A DNA stretch of 64,000 nucleotides from Acidobacteriota bacterium (GTDB taxonomy: Bacteria > Acidobacteriota > Blastocatellia > Pyrinomonadales > Pyrinomonadaceae): contig JAHBSI010000002.1 in NCBI GenBank assembly GCA_019639195.1, positions 310,001 through 374,000 on the forward strand, in the 5' to 3' direction. Positions 8,409 through 17,514 of this stretch are shown piece by piece. The first letter of the stretch is position 1; each line of letters begins with the position of its first letter. The notes under the pieces were generated by a model. That model saw only the letters and a program-made list of their open reading frames with translations, was not told the DNA's origin and did no database searches. A program made the position numbers and the translations under genes.

Positions 8409-8935
8409 GGCTGTATTAGGCCATAGTTGCCGTCCGGCCGCTTGTAAATGAGGGCAATATCCCCACCATCAGAATCTCTAAACAGCAAGAATGGTTCCTT
8501 TCCTTCGTCGAGAGCCATCGCAGCCTCCTGCGCGGTTATTGGCTTTTGTGCCTTCATTTTGGTCACGACTATCTTCGGAGTCCGCGTCGGGACAACTGAA
8601 TCGCCTTTCGGACCGCCGGGGGAACGCCTCGCACGGTGTGACTTGTCGATCACTTTGTCTTTCAACTTTCGTGCCTGTTTTTCGATCTTCGCAACGCTCT
8701 TTGAAAGCGACTGATACATATCAGCATCAATGGAAGTCGCGCTCAGTGTCTCATTCCGCCAATGAACGACGATCTCAGACCGATGGCGGCCCCGCTCGAC
8801 CTCGATCGTAACGTTCGCCTTTGGCGGTTTTGAATCAAACAGCGGCCCGAGCCGTTCGAACTGCCCGGCCGCATGTTTCTTTAGTGCGTCTGTAACTTCG
8901 ATGTGTCTGCCAGTGAAATCGATCTTAACTCCCAT
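8405..8935 (-). CDS. hpf: Long-form ribosome hibernation promoting factor
   Basis: Predicted to bind the 30S subunit in stationary phase and, in the long form, to drive 100S ribosome dimers. The N-terminal domain (residues 1-100 of 176) begins VKIDFTGRHIEVTDALKKH. A basic linker (about 100-120) leads to the C-terminal dimerisation domain about 120-176 (ITAQEAAMALDEGKEPFLLF...). ATG at 8935 is chosen; a TTG three codons upstream would overlap rpoN. It sits between rpoN and hprK as in the conserved rpoN cluster of many bacteria. Confidence 0.92.
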   Translation of the reverse strand: MGVKIDFTGRHIEVTDALKKHAAGQFERLGPLFDSKPPKANVTIEVERGRHRSEIVVHWRNETLSATSIDADMYQSLSKSVAKIEKQARKLKDKVIDKSHRARRSPGGPKGDSVVPTRTPKIVVTKMKAQKPITAQEAAMALDEGKEPFLLFRDSDGGDIALIYKRPDGNYGLIQP

Positions 8936-8940
8936 AATTG

Positions 8941-10512
8941 TCAAACTATCGTTCTGCGCTCGCGCGAACCGGGTATTTGCATCTGATCGCGATATTTTGC
9001 AACCGTTCGCCGAGACAGTTTTACGCCCTCCTTCGTTAGTATCTTTGCGATCTCGTCATCAGTAAGCGGCCTCTTTGTATCTTCATCTTCGATCATCTTC
9101 TTGATCTTGGTTTTTAAGATGCGCGTCGAAACCTCTTCGCCCTCTTCATTTAGCATTCCTTCGCTAAAGAACCTTCTTAACTCTATAACACCTTGCGGCG
9201 TATGTGCGTATTTGCGGTTTACGACCCGCGAGATCGTCGAGAGATGCATACCGATATCTTCGGCAATATCCTTCAGCATCATCGGCTTAAGGAAATTCGG
9301 GCCGTTGTCGAGAAAGTCCCGCTGCCTGAGAACGATCGACTCCACGACCTTGAATATCGTTTGTCGGCGATGCTCGATATTTCTCAAGAGATCGACGGCT
9401 GAACGACTCTTTTCTTTGATGAAGTCTCGTGTTTCCTTGCTTGCATCCGCCTGGTCGGCAAGGCGTGCATACGTGGCGGAGATCCTCAGACGCGGACTGC
9501 TGTCGTCCGTAAAAAAGACCTGATAGTCATCATCGACCTTCTCGATATACACCTCAGGGGCGACATACATGGTCCCTTCTGAACCATATCGCCGACCGGG
9601 ATACGGATCGAGTTCACGAATGCGGGCGATCTCTGAACCAAGCGTCTCAAAATTCGCACCAGTGCTTTTAGCAAGGTGCTGAAGCCTGTGCGGTTGACAG
9701 TCTTCAAGGTGATGAGCAACGAGTTCAGCGGCGAGCGTGTCATCCTCGTCGTCCGCCTTGAGCTGAGCAAGTAGGCACTCGACGACACCGAAAGCTCCGC
9801 AGCCGACAGGATCGAGGTACAAAACCTCCTGTCGCGCAAGTTCTGCCTGTTCGAGGCTGCAACGGCTTGTCGCGGCGATCTCTTCGATCGAGCAGCTCAG
9901 CCGGCCATCGGCATTCAAATTACCGATCACAGAAAGGGCCGCCCGCTCGATCACCGGCGTCAAGGACAACATAGACAGCTGCCACTCAAGATGTTCGGAC
10001 AATGACGGCGCGTGCGTAAGGAACTGCTCAAAGCTAGGGGCATCGTCCTTATACTCGATCTCCTGCGTTTTATATCCGGGATCGAGATAGTCCTGAAATT
10101 CACGCCCGTAATCGATCTCATCAAAGGGATCGGAAGATTCTGTGTGGCTGTCTTCGCCGGGCTCAAGATCGCCTCCAGTACTTACTTCGCCATCCAGCTC
10201 GGTTCCAAAACTGTGATCATCGCCGTCGCTCTGAAACTCTTGATCTTTGAACTGGGGAACCGCGCCTTCACCAACGTCAGCGAAGGTATCTATCTCGGCT
10301 CCATCCGAATTCTGATCGAGAATGCTGTTCGAGATCTCTTCGATCTCGTCTCCGGGCTGCACTTCTTCGAGCAGCGGATTTGTCGCCATTTCCGTATCGA
10401 TCAGTTCATTAAGTTCAAGCGCGGTCATCTGCAGCATCTCTATCCGCTGCCGTAGCTGCGGCGTGAGAACCATCTTTTGCTGGAGTTTTGCCTGAAGCCG
10501 AAGAGATGACAT
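8941..10512 (-). CDS. rpoN: RNA polymerase sigma-54 factor
   Basis: Alternative sigma factor that needs bacterial enhancer-binding ATPases (523 aa). Region I is clear (LQAKLQQKMVLTPQLRQRIEMLQM), followed by an acidic region II about residues 50-150, the core-binding region, a helix-turn-helix (ISRVVNRKYAHTPQGVIELRRFF) near 420, and the C-terminal RpoN box SRRTVAKYRDQM that reads the -24 element. It heads the regulatory PTS genes and follows lptB after about 140 bp that hold a good -10 box, so it may have its own promoter. No sigma-54 enhancer-binding protein is encoded in the window. Confidence 0.97.
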   Translation of the reverse strand: MSSLRLQAKLQQKMVLTPQLRQRIEMLQMTALELNELIDTEMATNPLLEEVQPGDEIEEISNSILDQNSDGAEIDTFADVGEGAVPQFKDQEFQSDGDDHSFGTELDGEVSTGGDLEPGEDSHTESSDPFDEIDYGREFQDYLDPGYKTQEIEYKDDAPSFEQFLTHAPSLSEHLEWQLSMLSLTPVIERAALSVIGNLNADGRLSCSIEEIAATSRCSLEQAELARQEVLYLDPVGCGAFGVVECLLAQLKADDEDDTLAAELVAHHLEDCQPHRLQHLAKSTGANFETLGSEIARIRELDPYPGRRYGSEGTMYVAPEVYIEKVDDDYQVFFTDDSSPRLRISATYARLADQADASKETRDFIKEKSRSAVDLLRNIEHRRQTIFKVVESIVLRQRDFLDNGPNFLKPMMLKDIAEDIGMHLSTISRVVNRKYAHTPQGVIELRRFFSEGMLNEEGEEVSTRILKTKIKKMIEDEDTKRPLTDDEIAKILTKEGVKLSRRTVAKYRDQMQIPGSRERRTIV

Positions 10513-10594
10513 AAGCGAAAAGTCGCGTCAGCCGAGGTCCACAAATACAGCTATTGCGACATATCGACGCAATTTGCGTACCGTTCTAAGTGTG

Positions 10595-10629
10595 ATTATA
10601 ACTTGTCCAAAATAAAAAGGGAAAAAAAT
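10595..10629 (-). promoter_or_regulatory. Candidate rpoN promoter
   Basis: On the minus strand a perfect TATAAT is present at 10600-10595. It is preceded at a 17-nt spacing by a T-rich hexamer TTCCCT, a poor -35. It lies about 83 nt before the rpoN start, in the only sizeable gap between lptB and rpoN. Sigma-70-type promoter assumed; weak -35 makes this tentative. Confidence 0.4.
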
Positions 10630-10653
10630 CGCAAGAATTGGCGGTAATTTTCT

Positions 10654-11418
10654 CTAAAGAGAGAACCTTTCACCGAGATATAACCTTCGCACGTCGGGGT
10701 CGGCGACCAGTTCTTCGGTCGTTCCAGACCGAAGGATACGGCCTTCTGCCATAATGTACGAACGGTCGGTAATGCCGAGGGTCTCGCGGACGTTGTGGTC
10801 GGTGATGAGGATGCCGATCCCTTGTTCCTTCAAGTAAACAATGATCTCACGGATGTCGTCGATCGCAAGCGGGTCGATGCCCGCAAAAGGTTCGTCAAGC
10901 AGGATAAAACTCGGATTCGTCGCCAGGCATCTCGCGATCTCGACACGCCGACGTTCGCCGCCCGACAACGCGTCTCCACGAGTTTGTCGAACGTGTTCGA
11001 CACCGAACTCAACCAAAAGGTCATCAAGGCGGGACATTCGTTCTTCGCGGGGCAAACCGAGTGTTTCGAGCACCGCAAGAATATTCTGCTCCGCCGTCAT
11101 CTTACGAAATATCGATGGTTCCTGAGGCAGATATCCAAGGCCGAGACGCGCTCGCAAATACATCGGAAGCTTCGTGACATCGCGGCCATTGAGCGTGATC
11201 TGTCCGGTTTCGGTGTTCTCCAGGCCGACGAGCATATAGAACGTCGTCGTCTTGCCCGCACCGTTCGCGCCGAGGAGTCCAACGACCTCGCCTTTTGCGA
11301 CATTAAGACTAACGCCGTCAACGACTCGCCTTCTGCCGTAAGTTTTTTGAAGATCGACGCCTGAAAGCAGTACCTTGTGGCCGTTTTCAGCTGAGTCGAG
11401 ATCGTTTTGATGATGCAT
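10654..11418 (-). CDS. lptB: LPS export ABC transporter ATP-binding protein
   Basis: ATPase that powers extraction of lipopolysaccharide from the inner membrane by LptFG (254 aa). Walker [14 protein letters not shown] near residue 48, signature [13 protein letters not shown] near 152, Walker [14 protein letters not shown] near 171, and the LptB-typical ending RRLYLGERF. The start codon follows the stop of the LptC/LptA-type gene with no gap (TAG then ATG), with an AGGA box inside the upstream gene. lptF and lptG are not in the window. With rpoN downstream this is the widely conserved lptB-rpoN neighbourhood. Confidence 0.96.
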   Translation of the reverse strand: MHHQNDLDSAENGHKVLLSGVDLQKTYGRRRVVDGVSLNVAKGEVVGLLGANGAGKTTTFYMLVGLENTETGQITLNGRDVTKLPMYLRARLGLGYLPQEPSIFRKMTAEQNILAVLETLGLPREERMSRLDDLLVEFGVEHVRQTRGDALSGGERRRVEIARCLATNPSFILLDEPFAGIDPLAIDDIREIIVYLKEQGIGILITDHNVRETLGITDRSYIMAEGRILRSGTTEELVADPDVRRLYLGERFSL

Positions 11419-14127
11419 CTATTCCTGAGGATCCGCCGTCTTGTAAACAGATTTTACACGGCTGTTCGGATTTTGTCGTCCGCGGCGGCTACCCACGAAT
11501 CGATTCTCCCGGAAATATACAGTGATCTGCGACCCCGAGGAGCTCCCATTCTCAGCATCGCTTACCATCGCGGGGCTACCATCGAGCACGGCGATCTCTG
11601 TCTCCGCTGAATATTCAACGCGGTCACCCGTCGCTCGACGTCCGGGTTGAGTAAGGACCACGGATCTCTCCGCTACGGTTCGCGTAACTTCGCTCTTTTC
11701 AGACAGGAAGATGTCCGCAGATTCCGCGGTGATCCTGTCAGATGCTTGCCGAATATCAACGTTGCCGCGATAGCTCAAGGTTCGGCCATCGCGGGCATAG
11801 GTCAGCGCATTTGCAGAAGCAAAAACTGGCACCCTTGACTCTTTTCCGGCTCTATTGATCTTTGCATCGTAGAGTCCGCTCTGGACCGAGCCTTCCGCGA
11901 CGAGTTTTCCCTGGCCCTGAAGGATCGTGAGTTTGTCGGCTCTTACGTAGTTGTCGTCCTGCCAGGCTCGAGCATTCCCCGTATAGACCGCAGTGTCTGA
12001 GTTGCGATCAAAGACCGCTTCGACCGAGGTGATGAAAACGGGCTTATTCGTGCTTGAGAATGGTGACGCTCCTCCCATTGCCCCGCCGTTATAGAACGTC
12101 GTGCTCACGCCGCCGCGCAACGAGGAAATTTGAGTCGCTGTGTTCCAATCGATCTCAGAGGCCTTTGCGCGCGACCGGTCGTCCCAGACCGTTGGTTCAC
12201 CGCCGCGCAGCCGCAGGATCTTGTCGTTCTGGCTAAACACAAATCGTTCAGCAAGACCACGGCGGTCGAGCTCGGAAAACTTCGCGTTACCAGCTGCTTG
12301 AAGCTCCGACAGGTCTTTCGTTGCCGAATCGAACGCTGCGATCACCTTGTCGGAGGTCAACAACTGGTCACCACTTCCTGGTGCAGCGACGGTCGGCTTT
12401 CGCACTGTCTTTGCACCGGTTCCTCCGATGCACTCACGAGCATTGTTACCAGTTGGGAAAAATTCGCAGTCAAATCGCGGCGCGTTTACGGTTGTATTGT
12501 AGATCTCAGCCGCCTTCTTCACCGGCAGGATCTCGAGCACGGCATCGCCGACAGCTTCAGCTTTGCTAATGTCCTGACCATTGTCGTGAAAATATGTCTT
12601 TACGGTGTCGGCAGTGACACGTTTTGTTGCTGCATCCGGCGCGTTGCCCGGGGCGTCGAGCTGGATCGTCGTCCGCCCGTCCGTGTGCATCGCGGCAAGC
12701 AAGCCTTTTCCCTTGAAGTCAATAGTGATCGATCTCGGCGTCGTCAAGGTCGCTTTTGAATAGTCAGAGACGGTCGTCGGCACCAGTTCCGCTCGTGCGT
12801 TCGTAACCGCGCGCGCAGTTCGAAGCTGATCGGGAGCTGCATAGTCGATCGTAAGCTCGTTTGCCGAGGCCTGTGTCAGCCTTTCACGCGTCGTTTGTTT
12901 CAGGAACGTATTGCCGGACACGACCGCGTGCTTGATCTCTTCGGACGAAAAGAGATCAGCGATGATCGTGTCGCCTTTTACATAATCCGACCCTTGGGCG
13001 ACCTGCGCCGACCCGTTAAGAGTCGCCTTCAAACCCTTGCGGTCATAAACAGCGGAATCAGCTTGGATCTCCGTTTTTCTTGAGTCTTGCTCGGTAACGA
13101 TACGGGCACCGGAACTGAGTTGATAGCGATCGAGCGGTTTTTCGTACACAGCGTTGCCGGCATCGATGGTTGTTGTCTTTCCATCGTTCGAAACTATATG
13201 GACGTTCTCAAAAAGCTCAAGTTTTGTGAGTTCGCGACCTTCGGGCGATGTTTCCGCACCTGAAAGCCATGCGATGGCACGCCCGGCAGAGACGTCGCTT
13301 GTTCGGCCGGCGGATTCGATCTTTGCCTTAAATCCACCGTTCAGCTCGATGCTGTTCGCATTCTGGTCATAGATCGCACTCGCTGCATTCAACTTCGCGT
13401 ATTTCACGCCGGCAGCCTTTTTCTCAGCCGATTCGAACGTCTCGACCTCTACGTTCTCGCGAAGTTCGAGCTTCTTCTCAGCCATCTTCACGGTCGCACC
13501 GATCGCGGTGCCGCGAATATTGTCGCGATCAAACAAGATCTTGTCATCGGATTCGGCCGTTTCGGTGGCTCGCGTGTACGTGACGCCATCGGTTTCGATC
13601 TTTAGAGCGTCGCGTGTATTGATCTTCACGTTGCCGGCGAGATAGGCCGTAAAATTCTTATCCGCCTCGGGGACATAGATGGCTTTGTCTGCGTTTATTT
13701 CATCAAACGCCTGACCGTCGGCCGCAAAGACCTTGACGTATGCGTTCTCGAGTTCCTGGTGATTGTCAGAAAAGGTTCGGGCGGTGTCGGCCTTTATGTA
13801 ATATTTTGGAGTTGTGCCATCGCTCTCCGTACGTTCGTAACCGCTAACTTCGGCAATGACGTCTGTCGAAAGGTGCGCGTGCTCAGGCTTGAGCTTGAAC
13901 GCGGGCTTAGAGCGCGCCGTGTAGAAGCTTGCTACGACCACGACCACGATGAGTCCCGCCGCGACAAGCGCCGCATAGCGCAGTATCTTCGGGAGCTTTG
14001 CCCGAAAGTCGTAGCTTTGGATCTTTTCGATGGTGCGTTCGGCCACAGAAGGATTATGCTTCGCGAAAGTCTTCGACGACAAGCTGGACCTTTCGATTTC
14101 CCTGCCAGTTGTTTGCTTCGAGGACAT
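11419..14127 (-). CDS. Large LptC/LptA-type protein with repeated OstA domains
   Basis: Predicted periplasmic LPS-transport bridge of 902 aa. It has a cytoplasmic N-terminus of about 45 residues, one membrane helix (AALVAAGLIVVVVVASFYTA, about 50-70), an LptC-like beta-jellyroll region up to about 280, and then several OstA/LptA-like beta-repeat regions to the end (elements such as YVKGDTIIADLFSSEE and VEYSAETEIAVLDGSPAMV). LptC and LptA are usually two proteins of about 190 aa each, so this is a fused and expanded version. The ATG at 14127 overlaps recJ by 74 bp. A GTG at 14046, 8 bp after the recJ stop, would give 875 aa without overlap and is equally possible. It sits directly before lptB. 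Confidence 0.85.
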   Translation of the reverse strand: MSSKQTTGREIERSSLSSKTFAKHNPSVAERTIEKIQSYDFRAKLPKILRYAALVAAGLIVVVVVASFYTARSKPAFKLKPEHAHLSTDVIAEVSGYERTESDGTTPKYYIKADTARTFSDNHQELENAYVKVFAADGQAFDEINADKAIYVPEADKNFTAYLAGNVKINTRDALKIETDGVTYTRATETAESDDKILFDRDNIRGTAIGATVKMAEKKLELRENVEVETFESAEKKAAGVKYAKLNAASAIYDQNANSIELNGGFKAKIESAGRTSDVSAGRAIAWLSGAETSPEGRELTKLELFENVHIVSNDGKTTTIDAGNAVYEKPLDRYQLSSGARIVTEQDSRKTEIQADSAVYDRKGLKATLNGSAQVAQGSDYVKGDTIIADLFSSEEIKHAVVSGNTFLKQTTRERLTQASANELTIDYAAPDQLRTARAVTNARAELVPTTVSDYSKATLTTPRSITIDFKGKGLLAAMHTDGRTTIQLDAPGNAPDAATKRVTADTVKTYFHDNGQDISKAEAVGDAVLEILPVKKAAEIYNTTVNAPRFDCEFFPTGNNARECIGGTGAKTVRKPTVAAPGSGDQLLTSDKVIAAFDSATKDLSELQAAGNAKFSELDRRGLAERFVFSQNDKILRLRGGEPTVWDDRSRAKASEIDWNTATQISSLRGGVSTTFYNGGAMGGASPFSSTNKPVFITSVEAVFDRNSDTAVYTGNARAWQDDNYVRADKLTILQGQGKLVAEGSVQSGLYDAKINRAGKESRVPVFASANALTYARDGRTLSYRGNVDIRQASDRITAESADIFLSEKSEVTRTVAERSVVLTQPGRRATGDRVEYSAETEIAVLDGSPAMVSDAENGSSSGSQITVYFRENRFVGSRRGRQNPNSRVKSVYKTADPQE

Positions 14128-15754
14128 AAGCTAATTCGATGCGCGAACCACGCCTTGGCGTTCGCCCCTTTGAGCGCTCGACGCCGTCCCACCATACGGC
14201 CTCAAGTTGACGGCCCGATCCCGACTCAAGTTTCAGCTTCAGATGTTTTTCCTTCATCACGAACGGTTCCTCTCGCAAAATAAGGTCCTTTGTGACAAAG
14301 ATCGGCTTCGGATTCCCCTGGCCGAACGGCTCAAGGGCAGAAAGTGCGTCAACCAGCCTGAGATCAATAGTTTCCGGCAAAAGGACCGCATCGATCTGCA
14401 GCTCCGGAACGAGATCATCAGACGAAAGCGTTGCGGTAGCGTATTCTGAGAGGCGGCTTCTAAGCTCAGGGATGCGTTCTGAGCGTATTTTCATCCCCGC
14501 TGCGGCCCGATGCCCACCAAACTGCTCAAAAAGGTCCTGAGCGGCCTCTAATGCGTTTAAAAGGTGAAAATTCGGAATACTGCGGGCACTTCCCTGCGCT
14601 ATACCGTCCTCGATCGATAGTACGATCGCGGGCCGATAAAACTTTTCAGCAATTCTGGACGCGGCAAGGCCGATCACGCCGCGATGCCAGCCTTCACCTG
14701 CAACGACCACAAAATCTGACAATCCATGCTCGGCCGTCTCGGCAAACGCGAGCTCGGTGATCTTCTGCTGGGTTTGCTGGCGTTCGCGATTTCTCGAATC
14801 AAGCAGTGCCGCAAGCTGCCTCGCCTTCACAAAATCCGTTTCTTCGAGCAGTTCAACGACGTGCTTTGCCACATCCATCCGACCCGCGGCGTTGATCCGC
14901 GGCCCGATACGAAAACCAATGTGATAGCTCGTCATCTCCGACGTGCAGTCTGCAACTTCCATCAATGCCCGAAGCCCGCAATTATCGGTCAGTAACAGAT
15001 CTTTGAGGCCGATCGCCACGATGGCTCGATTCTCTCCCGTAAGATCCATTACGTCGGCAACCGTGCCTATCGCTGCGATCTTCAGGAAACCAGGAGTTTC
15101 GTGCTCAAGGCCCTCTTCGCGAAGAAGAGCGTCGGCGAGCTTGAAAGCAACGCCAACGCCTGCCAAATGCTTGTCCGGATACTCACAGCCGGGCTGATTC
15201 GGATTTACGACCGCAACAGCAGGCGGATTCCCTTTTGCTTCGTCTGAAAGGTGATGATCAGTAACGATCACGTCGAGCGAATTCTCCTTTGCCCATTCAA
15301 GCGGTTCGAAACTTCGAATGCCGCAATCGACCGTTATGACAAGCGAGACCCCGCGTTCTTTGGCAGCTTCAAGCGCCGGTATATTTACACCGTAGCCTTC
15401 TGTGAATCGATTTGGGACGTGATATTCAGACTCGACACCGAGAAGCTTGAAGACCCGCCTAAGCAGTACCGTCCCGGTCGTGCCGTCAACGTCATAATCG
15501 CCCCAGACGAGGATCTTTTCGCCGCTCCGGACGGCTCGTTGAATACGATCGACCGCTTCCCGCATCCCTTTTAGGAGAAAGGGATCGTGGAGATGTTTGA
15601 GACTTGGCGTTAGAAATTCGTCGGCTTTTTCTTTCGTGTCGTAGCCACGCGTGATCAGAAGCGCCGCAACAAGCGGCGGCACAGTCATCTGCCGTGCAAA
15701 CTCACGGACACGGTCGTGGTCGTGCTTGCGAATTGTCCATCTTTTGACGGTCAC
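14054..15754 (-). CDS. recJ: Single-stranded-DNA-specific exonuclease RecJ
   Basis: 5'-3' single-strand exonuclease of the DHH family used in recombination and mismatch repair (566 aa). Motifs: WGDYDVDGTTG near residue 82, VTDHHLSD near 155, GPRINAAGR near 280 and the DHHA1-type segment FGGHRAAAGMKI near 415, followed by the C-terminal OB fold. GTG start at 15754. Its stop lies inside the upper end of the next gene if that gene uses its first ATG. Length and all catalytic motifs are normal. Confidence 0.96.
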   Translation of the reverse strand: MTVKRWTIRKHDHDRVREFARQMTVPPLVAALLITRGYDTKEKADEFLTPSLKHLHDPFLLKGMREAVDRIQRAVRSGEKILVWGDYDVDGTTGTVLLRRVFKLLGVESEYHVPNRFTEGYGVNIPALEAAKERGVSLVITVDCGIRSFEPLEWAKENSLDVIVTDHHLSDEAKGNPPAVAVVNPNQPGCEYPDKHLAGVGVAFKLADALLREEGLEHETPGFLKIAAIGTVADVMDLTGENRAIVAIGLKDLLLTDNCGLRALMEVADCTSEMTSYHIGFRIGPRINAAGRMDVAKHVVELLEETDFVKARQLAALLDSRNRERQQTQQKITELAFAETAEHGLSDFVVVAGEGWHRGVIGLAASRIAEKFYRPAIVLSIEDGIAQGSARSIPNFHLLNALEAAQDLFEQFGGHRAAAGMKIRSERIPELRSRLSEYATATLSSDDLVPELQIDAVLLPETIDLRLVDALSALEPFGQGNPKPIFVTKDLILREEPFVMKEKHLKLKLESGSGRQLEAVWWDGVERSKGRTPRRGSRIELAYVLEANNWQGNRKVQLVVEDFREA

Positions 15755-15763
15755 GAACGCAAA

Positions 15764-16657
15764 TTATGGAACATTTGGAGCGATCACGCCTTTCCAAAGG
15801 AGAACAAGGATCGCGGCTCCGAGAATGATCCGATATACAACGAACACCATCGTTGACCTGCGCCTGAGATACGCGAGCAAGCCCCAGATCGAGGCGTAGC
15901 CGACGATCCCCGCAACAATGGTACCTACCAGAAGCGGCACCCATGCGTCGTTCGGCAAGATCTTTGTGGCCTGGTGCAGTTCCAGCAGGCCGCTCGCGAA
16001 GATGGCGGGCATCGAGAGCAAAAAGGAAAATCTCGCCGCGGTCTCACGCTTCTCCCCGGCGAGAAGGCCACCCATTATTGTCGAACCGGAACGGCTCGCC
16101 CCGGGCATCAGCGCTAAAACCTGGCAGAAACCTTGAACCAAAGCATCGACGAGCGTAAGCTCCTTTACGTCCTTCCGATGGGAACCGATCTTTTCAGCAG
16201 CAAAAAGCAAAACGGCAATAACGATCAGCATCGTAGCGATGATCCACAGATTCTTTGTTCCTTGCCCTTCAATGAAATCCTTGAAAACGAAACCGGCGGT
16301 CCCGATCGGTATCGAACCGATGATGATAAGCCAGCCGAGCCACGATTCGTCGGAAAGGAATATCGGACGATTGCCGCCAGTCCCCGAAAAGCGCATCTTC
16401 CGTCGATTGAACAGCAGATTCCAATGGTCGCGCACAAAGGCGGAAGAAATGCTCCAGATATCACCGATAAAATAGAGCAGTACAGCACAAAGCGTCCCAA
16501 GCTGTAGCACCGCGATCGTCGCAGTAACAAGTGCCGGATCGCCGCCGTATATCCCGGTAATTCGGCTGGCGAAAACAAGGTGTGCAGTTGAGCTGACAGG
16601 TATGAATTCAGTAAGGCCTTGGATAATGCCGAGAATGATCGCTTGTATTAGTTCCAT
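15764..16657 (-). CDS. uppP: Undecaprenyl-diphosphatase
   Basis: Integral membrane phosphatase that recycles undecaprenyl pyrophosphate, the lipid carrier of cell-wall and surface-glycan synthesis (297 aa). Signature motifs are GLTEFIPVSSTAHL at residues 15-28 and PGASRSGSTI near 183. About eight hydrophobic helices are visible. The gene stands 9 bp upstream of recJ in the same direction. It is slightly longer than the usual 270 aa because of a loop near residues 85-115 (NRRKMRFSGTGGNRPIF). Confidence 0.95.
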   Translation of the reverse strand: MELIQAIILGIIQGLTEFIPVSSTAHLVFASRITGIYGGDPALVTATIAVLQLGTLCAVLLYFIGDIWSISSAFVRDHWNLLFNRRKMRFSGTGGNRPIFLSDESWLGWLIIIGSIPIGTAGFVFKDFIEGQGTKNLWIIATMLIVIAVLLFAAEKIGSHRKDVKELTLVDALVQGFCQVLALMPGASRSGSTIMGGLLAGEKRETAARFSFLLSMPAIFASGLLELHQATKILPNDAWVPLLVGTIVAGIVGYASIWGLLAYLRRRSTMVFVVYRIILGAAILVLLWKGVIAPNVP

Positions 16658-16731
16658 CGTATTGAGCCGTCGTTAATTTTCCGTTATTGCCGGGCAGTAG
16701 GCAAACATACGAACTTCCTTAAGGAAAGGTT

Positions 16732-17502
16732 CTATTCGCGGTAGCGACGTTTGCCGGCGAAGCGGTCATACATCCAGCCCGGAAAATACCTTGCCGCACG
16801 GACGAGCGTTGCAAGCTGCCACGGGAAGGCCGCAAATCTCTTCTTCTTTTCAATGGCTCGAACAAAATACGGAATGGCATCATCAAGTTCCATCAAATAC
16901 GGCATCTTGTGTGCACGTCCATCGGTAAGCGGCGTCTTGATAAATCCAGGCTGAACTATCGTTACGTCGAGCCCAAGATGCCTCACATCCAGACGAAGAC
17001 TCTCAAAAAACGAGGTCATCGCGGCCTTGCTTGCACAATATGCCGCCGATTTCGGCAACCCCCGAAAGCCGGCCAGGCTCGATATTGCAACAAGATGGCC
17101 TTTGCCTCGCTCCTTCATCGCCGGCAGAATGGCGTGGATCATATTCACAGCACCGAGCAGGTTGATGTCTATCACCTTCTTGACGGCCTGCGGCTGAAAA
17201 TTCCGGGTCTCTTCATTGTTGCCGCCAATACCGGCATTAGCGATCGCGATGCCGATATGACCGAACTTACGCCGAAATTCGATTGCGGCCTGCTCGAGCG
17301 CACTTGCATCTGTAACATCGCACGGGAGAGCGATCGCGTTCCCGCCTGCTGCAATACATTTCGCTGCGAGCTCTTCAAGAAGATCTTTCCGACGGGCGAC
17401 CAATCCGAGCACCGCTCCCTTTTTCGCCAGATCAACTGCCAATGCTTCGCCAATACCGCTCGAAGCTCCGGTCAAGAATACCGTTTCACCCTGCCAATTC
17501 AT
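16732..17502 (-). CDS. Short-chain dehydrogenase/reductase
   Basis: NAD(P)-dependent SDR of 256 aa. The cofactor loop TGASSGIGEAL (residues 10-20), the NAG motif (IANAGIGG near 90), the catalytic Ser in AISSLAG near 143, and YCASKAA (Tyr near 156, Lys 160) are all present. The C-terminal part (YFPGWMYDRFAGKRRYRE) is basic and may contact the membrane, as in SDRs acting on lipids. The ATG has a strong GGAAAG box just upstream. It follows the RNase J gene (12 bp gap). The substrate is unknown. Confidence 0.88.
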   Translation of the reverse strand: MNWQGETVFLTGASSGIGEALAVDLAKKGAVLGLVARRKDLLEELAAKCIAAGGNAIALPCDVTDASALEQAAIEFRRKFGHIGIAIANAGIGGNNEETRNFQPQAVKKVIDINLLGAVNMIHAILPAMKERGKGHLVAISSLAGFRGLPKSAAYCASKAAMTSFFESLRLDVRHLGLDVTIVQPGFIKTPLTDGRAHKMPYLMELDDAIPYFVRAIEKKKRFAAFPWQLATLVRAARYFPGWMYDRFAGKRRYRE

Positions 17503-17514
17503 CTTTCCTTATGC

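Noticed and set aside
16708..16724. Palindrome TTCCTTAAGGAA between uppP and the SDR gene
   Set aside because: Too short and without a T-tract to be called a terminator; no second copy was seen that would suggest an operator.
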